Below, one piece after another: positions 36,945 to 45,757 of a DNA stretch of 64,000 nucleotides; position 1 is the first letter of the stretch, and each line of letters opens with the position of its first letter. A program made the position numbers and the translations under genes. The stretch lies in assembly GCF_000494755.1 (NCBI RefSeq), contig NC_022657.1:7222001-7286000 (forward strand), in the 5' to 3' direction. The notes under the pieces are model-generated. The model was given only the letters and a program-made list of their open reading frames with translations, ran no database searches and was not told where the DNA came from. The stretch is from Amorphoplanes friuliensis DSM 7358 (lineage in GTDB: Bacteria; Actinomycetota; Actinomycetes; Mycobacteriales; Micromonosporaceae).

Positions 36945-37735
36945 GCCGCCGGACCCGCTCACGAGCACCGCTGGCCCTGGCGATCCCCGCGATCGCCGGG
37001 CTGGCGTTCCTCGTCCTGCCCCTGGCCGGGCTGTTGATCCGAGCGCCGTGGTCGACGTTGCCGCAACGCCTCACCGAGCCCGGCGTCCTGGCGGCACTGC
37101 GGTTGTCGTTGTTCACCGCGACTGTGGCCACCGTGGTGTGCCTGCTGCTGGGCGTACCTTTGGCTTGGCTCCTGGCCCGGGTCACCTTCCCGGGCCGCAA
37201 GCTGATCCGTGCGCTGGTCACCGTCCCCTTGGTCCTGCCTCCGGTGGTCGGCGGCGTAGCGTTGCTGCTGGTCTTCGGCCGGCGCGGACTGGTCGGCGAG
37301 TGGCTCGACACGACCTTCGGCTTCAGCCTGCCGTTCACCACAACCGGCGTCATCGTGGCCGAGGCCTTCGTCGCGATGCCGTTCCTGGTGATCAGCGTCG
37401 AGGGTGCCCTGCGCGGCGCGGACGCCCGCTTCGAGGAAGCCGCAGCAACACTCGGCGCGAGCCGATGGACAGCCTTCCGCCGGGTCACGCTGCCACTGAT
37501 CGGCCCAGGTGTCGCCGCCGGTGCGGTGCTCTGCTGGGCCCGGGCGCTGGGCGAGTTCGGTGCGACGATCACGTTCGCGGGCAACTTCCCCGGGCGTACG
37601 CAGACAATGCCCCTCGCCGTCTATCTGGCGCTGGAACAGGATCTGGACGCGGCGATCGTGCTGAGCCTCGTCCTGCTCGTGGTCTCGGTCCTCATCCTGG
37701 CCGGACTCCGCGACCGCTGGCTGGGCGCGACATGA
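36941..37735 (+). CDS. modB: Molybdate ABC transporter permease, apparently starting at CTG
   Basis: A permease of about 264 residues with the EAA loop typical of the family (EEAAATLGASRWTAFRRVTLP) and five or six helices, ending LRDRWLGAT. No ATG, GTG or TTG occurs in frame between the modA stop and the middle of the first helix. The codon that overlaps the modA stop, CTG in CCTGAGC at 36941, is in the right place and gives a sensible basic N-terminus (LSRRTRSRAPLALAIPAIAG). TTG in helix 1 would truncate it. Its stop overlaps modC in ATGA. Start assignment is uncertain; the function is not. Confidence 0.88.
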   Translation: MSRRTRSRAPLALAIPAIAGLAFLVLPLAGLLIRAPWSTLPQRLTEPGVLAALRLSLFTATVATVVCLLLGVPLAWLLARVTFPGRKLIRALVTVPLVLPPVVGGVALLLVFGRRGLVGEWLDTTFGFSLPFTTTGVIVAEAFVAMPFLVISVEGALRGADARFEEAAATLGASRWTAFRRVTLPLIGPGVAAGAVLCWARALGEFGATITFAGNFPGRTQTMPLAVYLALEQDLDAAIVLSLVLLVVSVLILAGLRDRWLGAT

Positions 37736-38784
37736 GCCTCGACGCGCACCTGGTCGTCCGCCGGCCGGGCTTCACGCTGGACGCCGCCCTGGCCGCGGAG
37801 GCCGGCGAAGTCGTGGCACTTCTCGGCCCGAACGGCGCCGGCAAGACCACTGCCTTGCGCGCCCTGGCCGGGCTCATCGCCCTGGACGACGGCCACATCG
37901 TCCTCGACGGTGAGCAACTGGACGACCCCGCCGGCCGCAGGTTCGTCACGCCCGAGCACCGCCGCATCGGTGTGGTGTTCCAGGACTACTTGCTCTTCCC
38001 GCACCTGTCAGCGCTGGAGAACGTCGCGTTCGGGCCGCGCTGCCGTGGTGTCGCCCGGGCCGACGCCCGCGCGCTCGCCGACGAATTGCTCGACCGGGTC
38101 GGCCTCGCTGAGCATGTTCGAAAGAAGCCCCGCCAGCTCTCGGGTGGTCAGGCCCAGCGGGTGGCTCTGGCCCGGGCGCTGGCCACTTCGCCGCAGTTGC
38201 TGCTGCTGGACGAACCGCTCGCTGCGCTCGACGCACGCACCCGTCTCGAGACGCGTGCTCAGCTGCGGGGGCACTTGAGCGGGCATCGCGGTCCGACCGT
38301 GCTCGTCACTCACGACCCGTTGGACGCGATGATGCTCGCCGACCGGCTGGTTATTCTTGAGGACGGGCGGGTGGTCCAGACCGGTGACGCCGCGGCCATC
38401 ACGTCACGGCCCCGCACGGATTACGTGGCCCGGCTCGTCGGCCTCAACCTCTACCGGGGTCACGCTTCGGGCGTTCAGGTTCGGGTCGGTGGGGACTTCA
38501 TGCTGACCACTGCTGCTGCGCATGAAGGGGACGTTTTTGTGGCTTTCCCGCCTTCGGCTGTGGCACTTTACGGCGTCCGGCCGGATGGCAGCCCGCGCAA
38601 CACGTGGCAGGCGACGGTGTTGAATTTGTCCCGGCACGGGGATGCGTTGCGGGTCGAGCTGACCGGTCCGATTCTGGTGGCTGCCGACGTGACACCGGCT
38701 GCAGCTGTCCATCTTGGACTGGAGCTGGGGCGGACGGTCTGGGCGAGCCTCAAGGCCACCGAGGCGACGAGCTATCCGGCCTGA
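37732..38784 (+). CDS. modC: Molybdate ABC transporter ATP-binding protein
   Basis: A 350-residue ABC ATPase energising ModB. Walker A is LLGPNGAGKTT, the Q-loop is VVFQDYLLFPH, the signature LSGGQAQRVALARAL, Walker B LLLLDEPLAALD and the switch VTHD. The last 110 residues form a TOBE/mod-type regulatory domain (WQATVLNLSRHGDALRVELTG). Some third positions near the C-terminus are less GC-biased than in the neighbours. Begins at ATGA in the end of modB and closes the operon; a repeat-filled gap follows. Confidence 0.96.
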   Translation: MSLDAHLVVRRPGFTLDAALAAEAGEVVALLGPNGAGKTTALRALAGLIALDDGHIVLDGEQLDDPAGRRFVTPEHRRIGVVFQDYLLFPHLSALENVAFGPRCRGVARADARALADELLDRVGLAEHVRKKPRQLSGGQAQRVALARALATSPQLLLLDEPLAALDARTRLETRAQLRGHLSGHRGPTVLVTHDPLDAMMLADRLVILEDGRVVQTGDAAAITSRPRTDYVARLVGLNLYRGHASGVQVRVGGDFMLTTAAAHEGDVFVAFPPSAVALYGVRPDGSPRNTWQATVLNLSRHGDALRVELTGPILVAADVTPAAAVHLGLELGRTVWASLKATEATSYPA

Positions 38785-38805
38785 GGCGTGCTGCTGCACC
38801 CGGTG

Positions 38806-39439
38806 GTTAGTAAACGCTCACCAACTCGGTGGCGGCGCTGCCGCGGGCAGCGCCGCGCCGGCTCATCTAGTTCCACGCTGGTTCACGCAGCGCCACGCCG
38901 GCTTATCGGGGGCCGGGCCTCGCTCGCTCGGCAAACCCGAGCCGGCCCGCCCTCCCCCGGTTAGTAAACACTCACCAACCGAGAGCAAAGTCGACTCACT
39001 CAACTGAGGCACCGACGCACTCAGGGCCGCGCCCGTTCACCCGGCGAATGCGCACCGACTCACCAGCGCCGAAGCCGGGCTCATCCCGGTTAGTAAACAC
39101 TCACCAACCGGAAGCAACGTCCAGCTCTCTTCAGCCGAGACACCAGCCCACTCAAGGCCGCACTCGCCCGCCCGGCAAATGCGCGCCGGCCCACCGGCAC
39201 CGAAACCCAGCTCCAGCTCCAGCTCCAGCTCCAGCTCCAGCTCCAGCTCCAGCTCCAGCTCCAGCTCCAGCTCCAGCTCCAGCTCCAGCTCCAGCTAGTA
39301 AACACTCACTAACCCGGAACACCGTCAGCCCGCTGAGGCGCCAGCTCACGCAGGTCCGTGGCCACCCACCCGGGCGAACACGCGCCGCCACCGGCACCGA
39401 AATCCAGCAGCCCACCCCGGTTGGTAAACACTTACTAAC
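38806..39439. repeat. Five copies of a GTTAGTAAACACTCACCAAC dyad (cluster A)
   Basis: Copies lie at 38806-38825, 38960-38979, 39089-39108, 39294-39312 (first base changed) and 39420-39439. The consensus GTTRGTAARCRCTYACYAAC is an imperfect inverted repeat, GTTRGTAA against TYACYAAC, in an AT-rich island inside very GC-rich sequence. Spacing is 154, 129, 205 and 126 bases; 90 bases of the long interval are the hexamer repeat. The same dyad occurs five more times at 51.06-51.45 kb. This looks like a dispersed intergenic repeat or a protein-binding site family. Confidence 0.85.
39207..39296. repeat. (CCAGCT)15 hexanucleotide microsatellite
   Basis: Ninety bases of uninterrupted CCAGCT, 15 perfect copies, directly abutting a copy of the 20-bp dyad (AGTAAACACTCACTAAC). 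In any frame it would encode dipeptide repeats such as Pro-Ala or Ser-Trp, but no gene spans it. Perfect copies imply recent expansion. Confidence 0.95.
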
Positions 39440-39537
39440 CGGGGAAGGCGTCCAGCTAACCGGGGAAGGCGTCCAGCTCACTCGCTGCCCACGCCGGCCG
39501 GCCGCGGAGCGAGCACCCCGCGACCGGCCAGGTGACG

Positions 39538-41250
39538 TCAGGCAGCCGGCAGCTCGTAAGCCCCAGCGTCAGTCCCCGTCCCAGCAGTGCGCGCGACGTG
39601 GTCCAGGTCCCAAGTGCTGCCGTAAGCCGACACCCCGCGGTCCTTCGCCGGCGAGCCCGCCCGCAGGTGATAATCACCCGAGCCGACAAACAGCGGGTCC
39701 GCTGTCACCGACGTCGGCGCGATCCCCTGGCCGGTGTTGGCGTCCGACCAGATGTCGTTTCCCCAGGCACCGGGCCGGTAGACGTTGTGGCCTTCGTCGA
39801 TCTTCTGGTCGCCGCTCCAGCCCGCATAGTCCGCCTGCACGATGTTGTTGTGCAGGAACGCGGTAGCACCGGTCCCGACGACAACACCCTTGGAATCAGC
39901 GCCGAGCAGTACAACGGTGTTGTTGAACATCCGCGTGTTCAGCACCGGGCCGAACTTGCCGTTGCCCTGGGCGTTGAAGCCGATTGCTTCGTCGATCCCG
40001 GCGTTCGCGGCGATCAGGTTGTTGTGGAAGGTCGTGTTGCGGGTTTCCGCGTGGCCGATCTCGGAGAACGTCTGGTTGTCGATCGACCGGTTGTGGTGCA
40101 CCACGGTGCCCACCGCGCCGTAGATTTCCACGGCTGAGCCGTCCTCGTCGAAGTCGGCGGAGGGGCCGATGTTGCCGCTCATGGTGTTCTCGTCGATCTC
40201 GACGCCGTGGGCTTTCAGGACGACCACGCCGCTGGCGCCGTAGTCGTCGGTGGATCCTTGCGCCTTGCCCAGGCCGTCCGGGTTGATGACGGTCTTGTTG
40301 TCGACCAGGCGGCTGGCGGTCAGGTGCAGCCGGTCGGCGCCGTCCTCGGCCTGTACGCCGATCGCGTTGCCACTGGCGGTGATCCGCTGGACCAGGGCAT
40401 CCGCGCCGAACACGCGCATGCCGATCTTGTATTCGTCGCCGGCGTTGCGGACCTGGATGTCCTGCACGGTCACGAACGGGGCGTTGACAACCACCGGGTA
40501 GCGCTGACCTTCGCCGTCGAAGATCGGGTCGGTGTCCGTGCCGTAGGCGCCGTAGGTCACCCGTGCGGTGGTGTTGCCGGGTTGTCCCGCGGTGAGCGTC
40601 TCGCCGGTGAAGGTCTGCCCGCTCTTGAACAGCACCGAGTCGCCGGGTGCCAGCGTGGCGTCGTTGACCCGGCCGATGGTCTGCCACGCGGCGTCGGCCG
40701 ACGTGCCGGCGTTGGTGTCGTCACCGTCTGCAGCGTCGACGTAGTACGTGCGGCCGGGCACCGCCGACGCGAAGCTGACGTGGTCGACGAACAGTTCGCG
40801 CGCACCGCACGTGGCGGCGTTGTAGTACGGGTTGGTGAAGTCGATGCGCACGGTATGGGGGCCGGCGGCCCAGGTGCCGCGGAACGGGATGGTCGTCCAG
40901 TTGGTCGGCTCGACCGTGGCGGTCTGCACAAAAACGCCGTCCACGTGGACACGGATCCACGGGGGTTCGGCGCCGCACAGTTCCTGCCGGACGCGGACCC
41001 GGACCGCCGTCGCCGGGGCGGTGGTCGTGACGGGCACCTCGAGGCTTGCGCGGTCCCAGATCTCGGCGGCGTGGCCGCCGCCGGCCGTGACGTCGGCCGG
41101 GAATGCGCCGTTGGCCGCCGGTGTGATCCGGCCGGTCTCGGCCTCGCCGCGCGCGTCGGCGAAGGCTGCCGTCGGCGGCACAAGGAACACCGCGCCCGCC
41201 GTGGCCAGGACGGTAGAAACCACAGTGGACATGGTTGATTTAAAAGGCAA
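39538..41250 (-). CDS. Secreted right-handed beta-helix (pectate lyase-like) protein with N-terminal carbohydrate-binding domain
   Basis: About 570 residues. TTG at 41250 is preferred: GGGGGA lies six bases ahead and it adds the Lys needed for the signal peptide (PFKSTMSTVVSTVLATAGAV); ATG at 41232 is the alternative. Residues 30-160 look like a calcium-type carbohydrate-binding module (GAEPPWIRVHVDGVFV, TTIPFRGTWAAGPHTVRIDF). From about 165, YYVDAADGDDTNAGTSADAAWQ opens a parallel beta-helix with many N/G/V rungs (FHNNLIAANAG, FNNTVVLLG, LHNNIVQADY). Such proteins are polysaccharide lyases or glycosidases acting on pectin or alginate. Catalytic residues cannot be assigned. Confidence 0.85.
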   Translation of the reverse strand: MPFKSTMSTVVSTVLATAGAVFLVPPTAAFADARGEAETGRITPAANGAFPADVTAGGGHAAEIWDRASLEVPVTTTAPATAVRVRVRQELCGAEPPWIRVHVDGVFVQTATVEPTNWTTIPFRGTWAAGPHTVRIDFTNPYYNAATCGARELFVDHVSFASAVPGRTYYVDAADGDDTNAGTSADAAWQTIGRVNDATLAPGDSVLFKSGQTFTGETLTAGQPGNTTARVTYGAYGTDTDPIFDGEGQRYPVVVNAPFVTVQDIQVRNAGDEYKIGMRVFGADALVQRITASGNAIGVQAEDGADRLHLTASRLVDNKTVINPDGLGKAQGSTDDYGASGVVVLKAHGVEIDENTMSGNIGPSADFDEDGSAVEIYGAVGTVVHHNRSIDNQTFSEIGHAETRNTTFHNNLIAANAGIDEAIGFNAQGNGKFGPVLNTRMFNNTVVLLGADSKGVVVGTGATAFLHNNIVQADYAGWSGDQKIDEGHNVYRPGAWGNDIWSDANTGQGIAPTSVTADPLFVGSGDYHLRAGSPAKDRGVSAYGSTWDLDHVARTAGTGTDAGAYELPAA

Positions 41251-41308
41251 GACGATTCCCCCGTGATCGGTCGCAGTAAATGCGAACAGCCCGGAGTTTC
41301 GCACACAC

Positions 41309-41341
41309 GGCCGGCCGGGTGTCGATCACACCCGGCCGGCC
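41309..41341. terminator. Perfect hairpin terminator downstream of the rhamnosidase
   Basis: GGCCGGCCGGGTGT (41309-41322) pairs perfectly with ACACCCGGCCGGCC (41328-41341) around CGATC, eight bases past the rhamnosidase stop, between it and the beta-helix gene on the same strand. Confidence 0.85.
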
Positions 41342-41348
41342 ACCTACC

Positions 41349-44300
41349 TCAGTTGGCGGTGAAGGTGTAGCTGCCCGAGGGCAGCGTGTAGGACGCCGTG
41401 CCGCCCGCGTATCCCTGGGCGACAGCCTCAGCCGGAGCTGTGACGGCCGCCGCGGAAGACGCCGGGACCTTGACCGTTGCTGTGGCGTTAGGCGGGACGA
41501 CCACCTTCAGCGTCAGCGTGGAGCCGCTGCGGGTCCACTCCGAGCGCGTCTGCCCGTACCCGGTGAGGAGCGAGGCGGTCGCGGAGGTGAGTGTGCCGCC
41601 GGGTTTGGGGGCGATCAGCACCTGCTTGTATCCGGGTGCGGCCGGGCCGACGCCGCCGACCGTGCGGTAGAGCCAGTCGCCGACCGAGCCGAGGCCGTAG
41701 TGGTTGAAGGAGTTCATGCCCACGTCCTGGAGGCTCCCGTCGGTGCGGATCCCGTCCCAGCGCTCCCAGATCGTGGTCGCGCCGCGCGAGTTCATGTAAC
41801 CCCAGCCGGGATAGTCCGGCTGCTGGAGGATCTGGTACGCCGTGGCCGCGTGCCCGTACTCGGCGAGCACGGGCAGCAGATTTTCCACGCCCATGAAGCC
41901 GACCGACAGGTGACCGTTGCGTGCGGCCACCTTGGCGGCGAGCTTGTCCGCCACCGCCTGCGTACGGCCCGACGGCACCAGCCCGAACCCGAGCGCGAGC
42001 ACGTACCCGGTCTGGCTGTTGTTGCCCACGGTCCCGTCGGCCGCGACGAAGCGGTTGGTGAACGCCGCGCCGATCTGGTCGGCGAGGGTGCCGTAGGAGT
42101 TCGCCTCCGCCGTACGCCCGGTGGCCGCGGCCATCCGGGAGAGCAGGCGGGCCGACCAGCCGAAGAACGCCGTGCTGGTGACGTCGTTGGGGGTGTTGTC
42201 GTCGACGTTGAGCCAGTCCCCGAACGTCTCGTGGTCGCGGATCAGGTCCGCGCCTGAGGTCGACCGGAGGTAGTCGACGTAGCGGGCCATGGCCGCGAAG
42301 TGCTGGTCCGCGACGGACAGATCGCCGTAGCGCTGCCAGATCGTGTAGGGCACGATGACACCCGCGTCGGCCCAGCCGGCCTTGCCCGCACCGTCGATGA
42401 CGGCCGGTGCGACGTCCGTGAACGCGCCGTCGGCCCGCTGGGCGTCGACCAGGTCGTCAGCGAACTTGTCGAGCAGCCCGTGCGTGTCGAAGTTGTAGGT
42501 CGACGTCGCCCCGAAGGACGCGATGTCACCGGTCCAGCCGAGCCGTTCGTCACGCTGCGGGCAGTCGGTCGGGATCGACAGCATGTTGGAACGCGCACCC
42601 CAGAGGATGTTGTGCTGCAACTGGTTGACGAGCGGGTCGCTGGTGGTGAAGGTGCCGGTCTCGGCGCCGTCGGTCCACGCCGCGAGCCCGGTGAGGCTGT
42701 CCGCGGTCGGCGTCCCGGGGAATCCGGTCAGCTCGACGTAGCGGTAGCCGTGCACGGTGAAGTGCGGCTCGAAAACCTCCGCGGCACCCGTGCCGGCCAG
42801 CGTGAACGTGTCGGTGGCCTGGGCGGCACGCAGGTTGGCCGTGTAGAGCGTGCCGTCGGCGTTCAGGATCTCGCCGTGCCGCATCGTGATCCGCGTACCG
42901 GCCGGACCGGTCGCCCGCAGGCGGTTCCAGCCGGCGAAGTTCTGACCGAGGTCGGCGATCCACACACCCGGTTTCGGCTGCGTGATCGACTTCGGCCGCA
43001 GCTCCTGCTGCACGGTCACCCCCGGGTCGACCTGGGCGACCAGCGGCGGCTTGGCGCCGCTGCGGACCGTCACGGCCGTCCCGGCCGCCGACGAGATCCG
43101 CGCGTCCTGGTCCTCGCCGTGATACAGGTCGTCAGCGACGATCACGCTGGGTGCCGCGGACCACGAGCCATCGGTACGGATGTCAGCCCGCGTCCCGTCG
43201 GTGTACTCGATCGCCAGCTGCGCCGAGTACCACGGAGAAGTCCCGTAGCGCTGGCTTCCGGCAAAGCCGATGTTGCCGGAGTACCAGCCGTTGCCGACCA
43301 GCGCGCCGAGCGTGTTGTTGCCCTGCTTGATGCTCGCCGTGACGTCGTATCCGCGGTATTGCAGGCGCTTGTTGTAGTCGGTCCAGCCCGGGCCGAGCCG
43401 TTCGGCGCCGACCTTCGCGCCGTTGAGGTAGGTGTCGTGCAGGCCGAGCGCCGTCGCGAAGAGCCGGGCGCGGGCGACAGGCTTCCCGACCGCAAAACCC
43501 TTGCTCAGGTACGGCGTGGGATTGGGCACCGTGACCTGCGCACCCCACGGGCCGGCGCCGTACGCGGCGGTCACCTGCGCGGCCGGCCAGGCGCTGTCGT
43601 TGAAGCCGGGCTGTTCCCACCCGGACGGCCCGGACTGCGACGCCTTCCACGCGTTGCCGGTGGACACGGTGGTTCCGCCGACGGTCAGCTTGGCGACGAT
43701 GCTCGCCGGGCTCGCGGTCGTGTTCGTGGCCGCGATCGCGATGGTGTTCGAGCCGGTACGCACCTGCGCGGTCACGTCCACTGTGGTGGCCCGCTTCCAG
43801 GCATCGGCGACGCGCCGCGAGGAGCTCACCTTCGCGCCGTTGACCCACACGTCGGCGGTGTCGTCGCCGGTCACGACCAGCGTCGCCTTACCGGTGCTCG
43901 CCAGGTCGAACGTACGCCGGAAGAAGCGGTCGGCGGCCGGTGCGCCGCCGGCCGGATCACCCTCGGGGTACCAGATCCACTCGGCGCCGGTGAGGTTCGC
44001 GCCACCGGGTGCGCCGATGAACGCGGCCTGCCACTCGGCGCCCGGGTCGAAGTATCCGGTGTCGAAGCGGGCGGACGGGCTCCACGGACTGGGCCGTCCC
44101 TGGGCGTCCCAGACGCGGACCCGCCAGTGGTAGGTGCGGTTGCTGGCCAGGGCGGGTCCGGCGTACGCGACGTCGATGCTCTGCCCGGAGGCGATCTGGC
44201 CGCTGTCCCACACGTCCGAACCGCCGGCGGTGGTGCCCACGGTGACCTGGTACCGGCCCTGGATCTGCCCCTTGTCGGCGGAGACGAGCCGCCAGCCGAA

Positions 44301-44993
44301 GCGCGGCTTGCGCGCGTCGATCCCGACCGGGTCGGCCCGGCGTTCGGTGGTCAGACCCGCGAGCGTCACCGGTGAACCGGCGGCGTTGTCGGGCCCGGCG
44401 ACGTCCTGCCGCCACGGCCCCGCGCCGTACGCGCCGAGGTCCTTCGCGGCCACCCAGCTCTCGGGGACGGAATTTGCGGCCTGCCACGATCCGTCGGTGA
44501 CGAGGTCGACGGTGCTCGCGGCGGTGGCGACCCGGAGGCGGCCGAGGACGCCGGCCGGTCCGGTGCTGGTGTTGCGCGCTGCCACTTGCAGGGTGTTTGT
44601 TCCCGATTTCAATGCGGAGGCCAGATCGACGTACCGGGCCCTCTTCCAGGAGTCCGTGGCACGGGGCGAACCGGCCAGATAGGTCCCGTTGAGCCAGACG
44701 TCGACCGTGTCGTCACCCGTGACGACCAGCTGCGCATCGGTGTACGGGCCGGCCGGTGCGGTGAAAGTGCGGCGCAGATAGCGGGTGGCGGCCGGGGCAC
44801 TCTGCAGCGGATCACCTTCGGGGTACCAGATCCAATGTGCTCCGGTGACGCTGACCGGCGCGGTGACCAGGGCTTTCGGGGCCGGCGGCGCGGGAGCGGC
44901 GCTCGCCGGGTGGCTGATCGTGGCGAGCGCGGTGACAACCGCGGCCGCCAGGGCGACGTGTTTTCGGGCAGGGAGGGGTACGGACTTGGCCAT
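41349..44993 (-). CDS. Secreted GH78 alpha-L-rhamnosidase with duplicated N-terminal domains
   Basis: A 1214-residue secreted enzyme that removes terminal L-rhamnose from plant polysaccharides or glycosides. The signal peptide spans about 1-33 (HVALAAAVVTALATISHPASA). Two homologous modules start WIWYPEGDP, each followed by VVTGDDTxDVWxNG, near residues 55-165 and 350-460; a fibronectin-like domain lies between them. The rhamnosidase N-domain follows (TALGLHDTYLNGAKVG), then the (alpha/alpha)6 catalytic domain with the GH78 signature DCPQRDERLGWTGD near residue 810, and a C-terminal beta-sandwich. GAGGAG directly precedes the ATG at 44993. A LacI-type operator lies upstream. Confidence 0.95.
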   Translation of the reverse strand: MAKSVPLPARKHVALAAAVVTALATISHPASAAPAPPAPKALVTAPVSVTGAHWIWYPEGDPLQSAPAATRYLRRTFTAPAGPYTDAQLVVTGDDTVDVWLNGTYLAGSPRATDSWKRARYVDLASALKSGTNTLQVAARNTSTGPAGVLGRLRVATAASTVDLVTDGSWQAANSVPESWVAAKDLGAYGAGPWRQDVAGPDNAAGSPVTLAGLTTERRADPVGIDARKPRFGWRLVSADKGQIQGRYQVTVGTTAGGSDVWDSGQIASGQSIDVAYAGPALASNRTYHWRVRVWDAQGRPSPWSPSARFDTGYFDPGAEWQAAFIGAPGGANLTGAEWIWYPEGDPAGGAPAADRFFRRTFDLASTGKATLVVTGDDTADVWVNGAKVSSSRRVADAWKRATTVDVTAQVRTGSNTIAIAATNTTASPASIVAKLTVGGTTVSTGNAWKASQSGPSGWEQPGFNDSAWPAAQVTAAYGAGPWGAQVTVPNPTPYLSKGFAVGKPVARARLFATALGLHDTYLNGAKVGAERLGPGWTDYNKRLQYRGYDVTASIKQGNNTLGALVGNGWYSGNIGFAGSQRYGTSPWYSAQLAIEYTDGTRADIRTDGSWSAAPSVIVADDLYHGEDQDARISSAAGTAVTVRSGAKPPLVAQVDPGVTVQQELRPKSITQPKPGVWIADLGQNFAGWNRLRATGPAGTRITMRHGEILNADGTLYTANLRAAQATDTFTLAGTGAAEVFEPHFTVHGYRYVELTGFPGTPTADSLTGLAAWTDGAETGTFTTSDPLVNQLQHNILWGARSNMLSIPTDCPQRDERLGWTGDIASFGATSTYNFDTHGLLDKFADDLVDAQRADGAFTDVAPAVIDGAGKAGWADAGVIVPYTIWQRYGDLSVADQHFAAMARYVDYLRSTSGADLIRDHETFGDWLNVDDNTPNDVTSTAFFGWSARLLSRMAAATGRTAEANSYGTLADQIGAAFTNRFVAADGTVGNNSQTGYVLALGFGLVPSGRTQAVADKLAAKVAARNGHLSVGFMGVENLLPVLAEYGHAATAYQILQQPDYPGWGYMNSRGATTIWERWDGIRTDGSLQDVGMNSFNHYGLGSVGDWLYRTVGGVGPAAPGYKQVLIAPKPGGTLTSATASLLTGYGQTRSEWTRSGSTLTLKVVVPPNATATVKVPASSAAAVTAPAEAVAQGYAGGTASYTLPSGSYTFTAN

Positions 44994-45040
44994 GCGGTTC
45001 TCCTCGGTGGGGGGAGGTGCCGGCTCGAGCAATCAAAGCA

Positions 45041-45054
45041 TTTAAACGTTTCAA
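45041..45054. promoter_or_regulatory. LacI-family operator candidate upstream of the rhamnosidase
   Basis: TTTAAACGTTTCAA, read as TTGAAACGTTTAAA on the gene strand, has the central ACGT and near-perfect symmetry typical of LacI/GalR operators. It is 48-61 bases upstream of the rhamnosidase ATG, in an AT-rich pocket. No LacI gene is in the window. Confidence 0.7.
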
Positions 45055-45114
45055 TGCCCCGACGTTACGAGCGTATGACGAACAGCAAGATCCACTCAAG
45101 GCTTCCGGGCTACG

Positions 45115-45702
45115 GTGGTCGGTGTGCAGGCACTCGAACTCGCCGACTACCGCGCTGCGGTGGCCCGCATCTACCTGACCGCGACCGACCTCGCCGACTT
45201 CCGCGCCCAGCGCGACAAGCTCTTCGCGAACCACCCGCAGTCCCCCATCCCCCGCGGCACCGCCTTCGAGGGCATCAACTACTTCCCGCCCACCGACGAG
45301 TTCATCGCCGACGTCGACCTCCGCGACGCGCCCGGCGAGATCGAGATCAACACGGACGGTCCCGACGGCGTGGTCCGGTACACCCGCGCCGGCATCCTCG
45401 ACACCCCGTGGGGCGAGCTGTCGCTGTGGTGGCTGGCCGCGTACGGGGGAGGTCTGTTCCTGCCGGTCCGCGACACGACCTGCGGCCCGGAGTCCTACGG
45501 CGGCGGGCGCTACCTGACGGACACCGTCAAGGGCACCCATGGTCGCGGCGTGGAGATGCTGTCACCCACCCGCGTCCGCCTGGACTTCAACTACCTCTAC
45601 AACCCGAGCTGCGCGTACGACGACCAGTGGCTCTGCCCCCTCGCACCGCCGGAGAACCGCCTGGCCGTCCCCGTGCGCGCCGGTGAGCTCAAGTACCACT
45701 GA
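45115..45702 (+). CDS. DUF1684 family protein
   Basis: A 195-residue soluble protein resembling the DUF1684 family. Typical features are DLADFRAQRDKLFANHPQSPIP (compare the family FRxxKDxxFxxxxxSP), FEGINYFPP, LWWLAAYGGGLFLPVRDTTCG, ESYGGGRYL and LDFNYLYNPSCAYDDQWLCPLAP-type sequence ending NRLAVPVRAGE. The biochemical function is unknown. GTG at 45115 or 45124 could be the start; neither has a good ribosome site, so a leaderless transcript is possible. Confidence 0.85.
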   Translation: MVGVQALELADYRAAVARIYLTATDLADFRAQRDKLFANHPQSPIPRGTAFEGINYFPPTDEFIADVDLRDAPGEIEINTDGPDGVVRYTRAGILDTPWGELSLWWLAAYGGGLFLPVRDTTCGPESYGGGRYLTDTVKGTHGRGVEMLSPTRVRLDFNYLYNPSCAYDDQWLCPLAPPENRLAVPVRAGELKYH

Positions 45703-45757
45703 GCGACGCGTCCGATTCGTTCAAGACGCGGCCGGAGATCGCCCCTAGCCTGATGCC

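Larger units (their letters stand above)
38785..39537. other. 753-base gap filled with repeats
   Basis: No gene is supported. The gap between modC and the converging beta-helix gene is built from degenerate 115-155 base blocks, each ending in the 20-bp dyad listed separately, plus a (CCAGCT)15 microsatellite and a 21-base duplication (CCGGGGAAGGCGTCCAGCT at about 39440-39480). Open frames here are repeat artefacts. Confidence 0.75.

Noticed and set aside
38785-39537. Integrated mobile element
   Set aside because: The gap has repeats but no transposase, integrase, terminal inverted repeats or tRNA target.
39048-39866. Protein with PAPAPA repeat
   Set aside because: The repeat is the CCAGCT microsatellite; the frame then runs antisense into the beta-helix gene and has no start signal.
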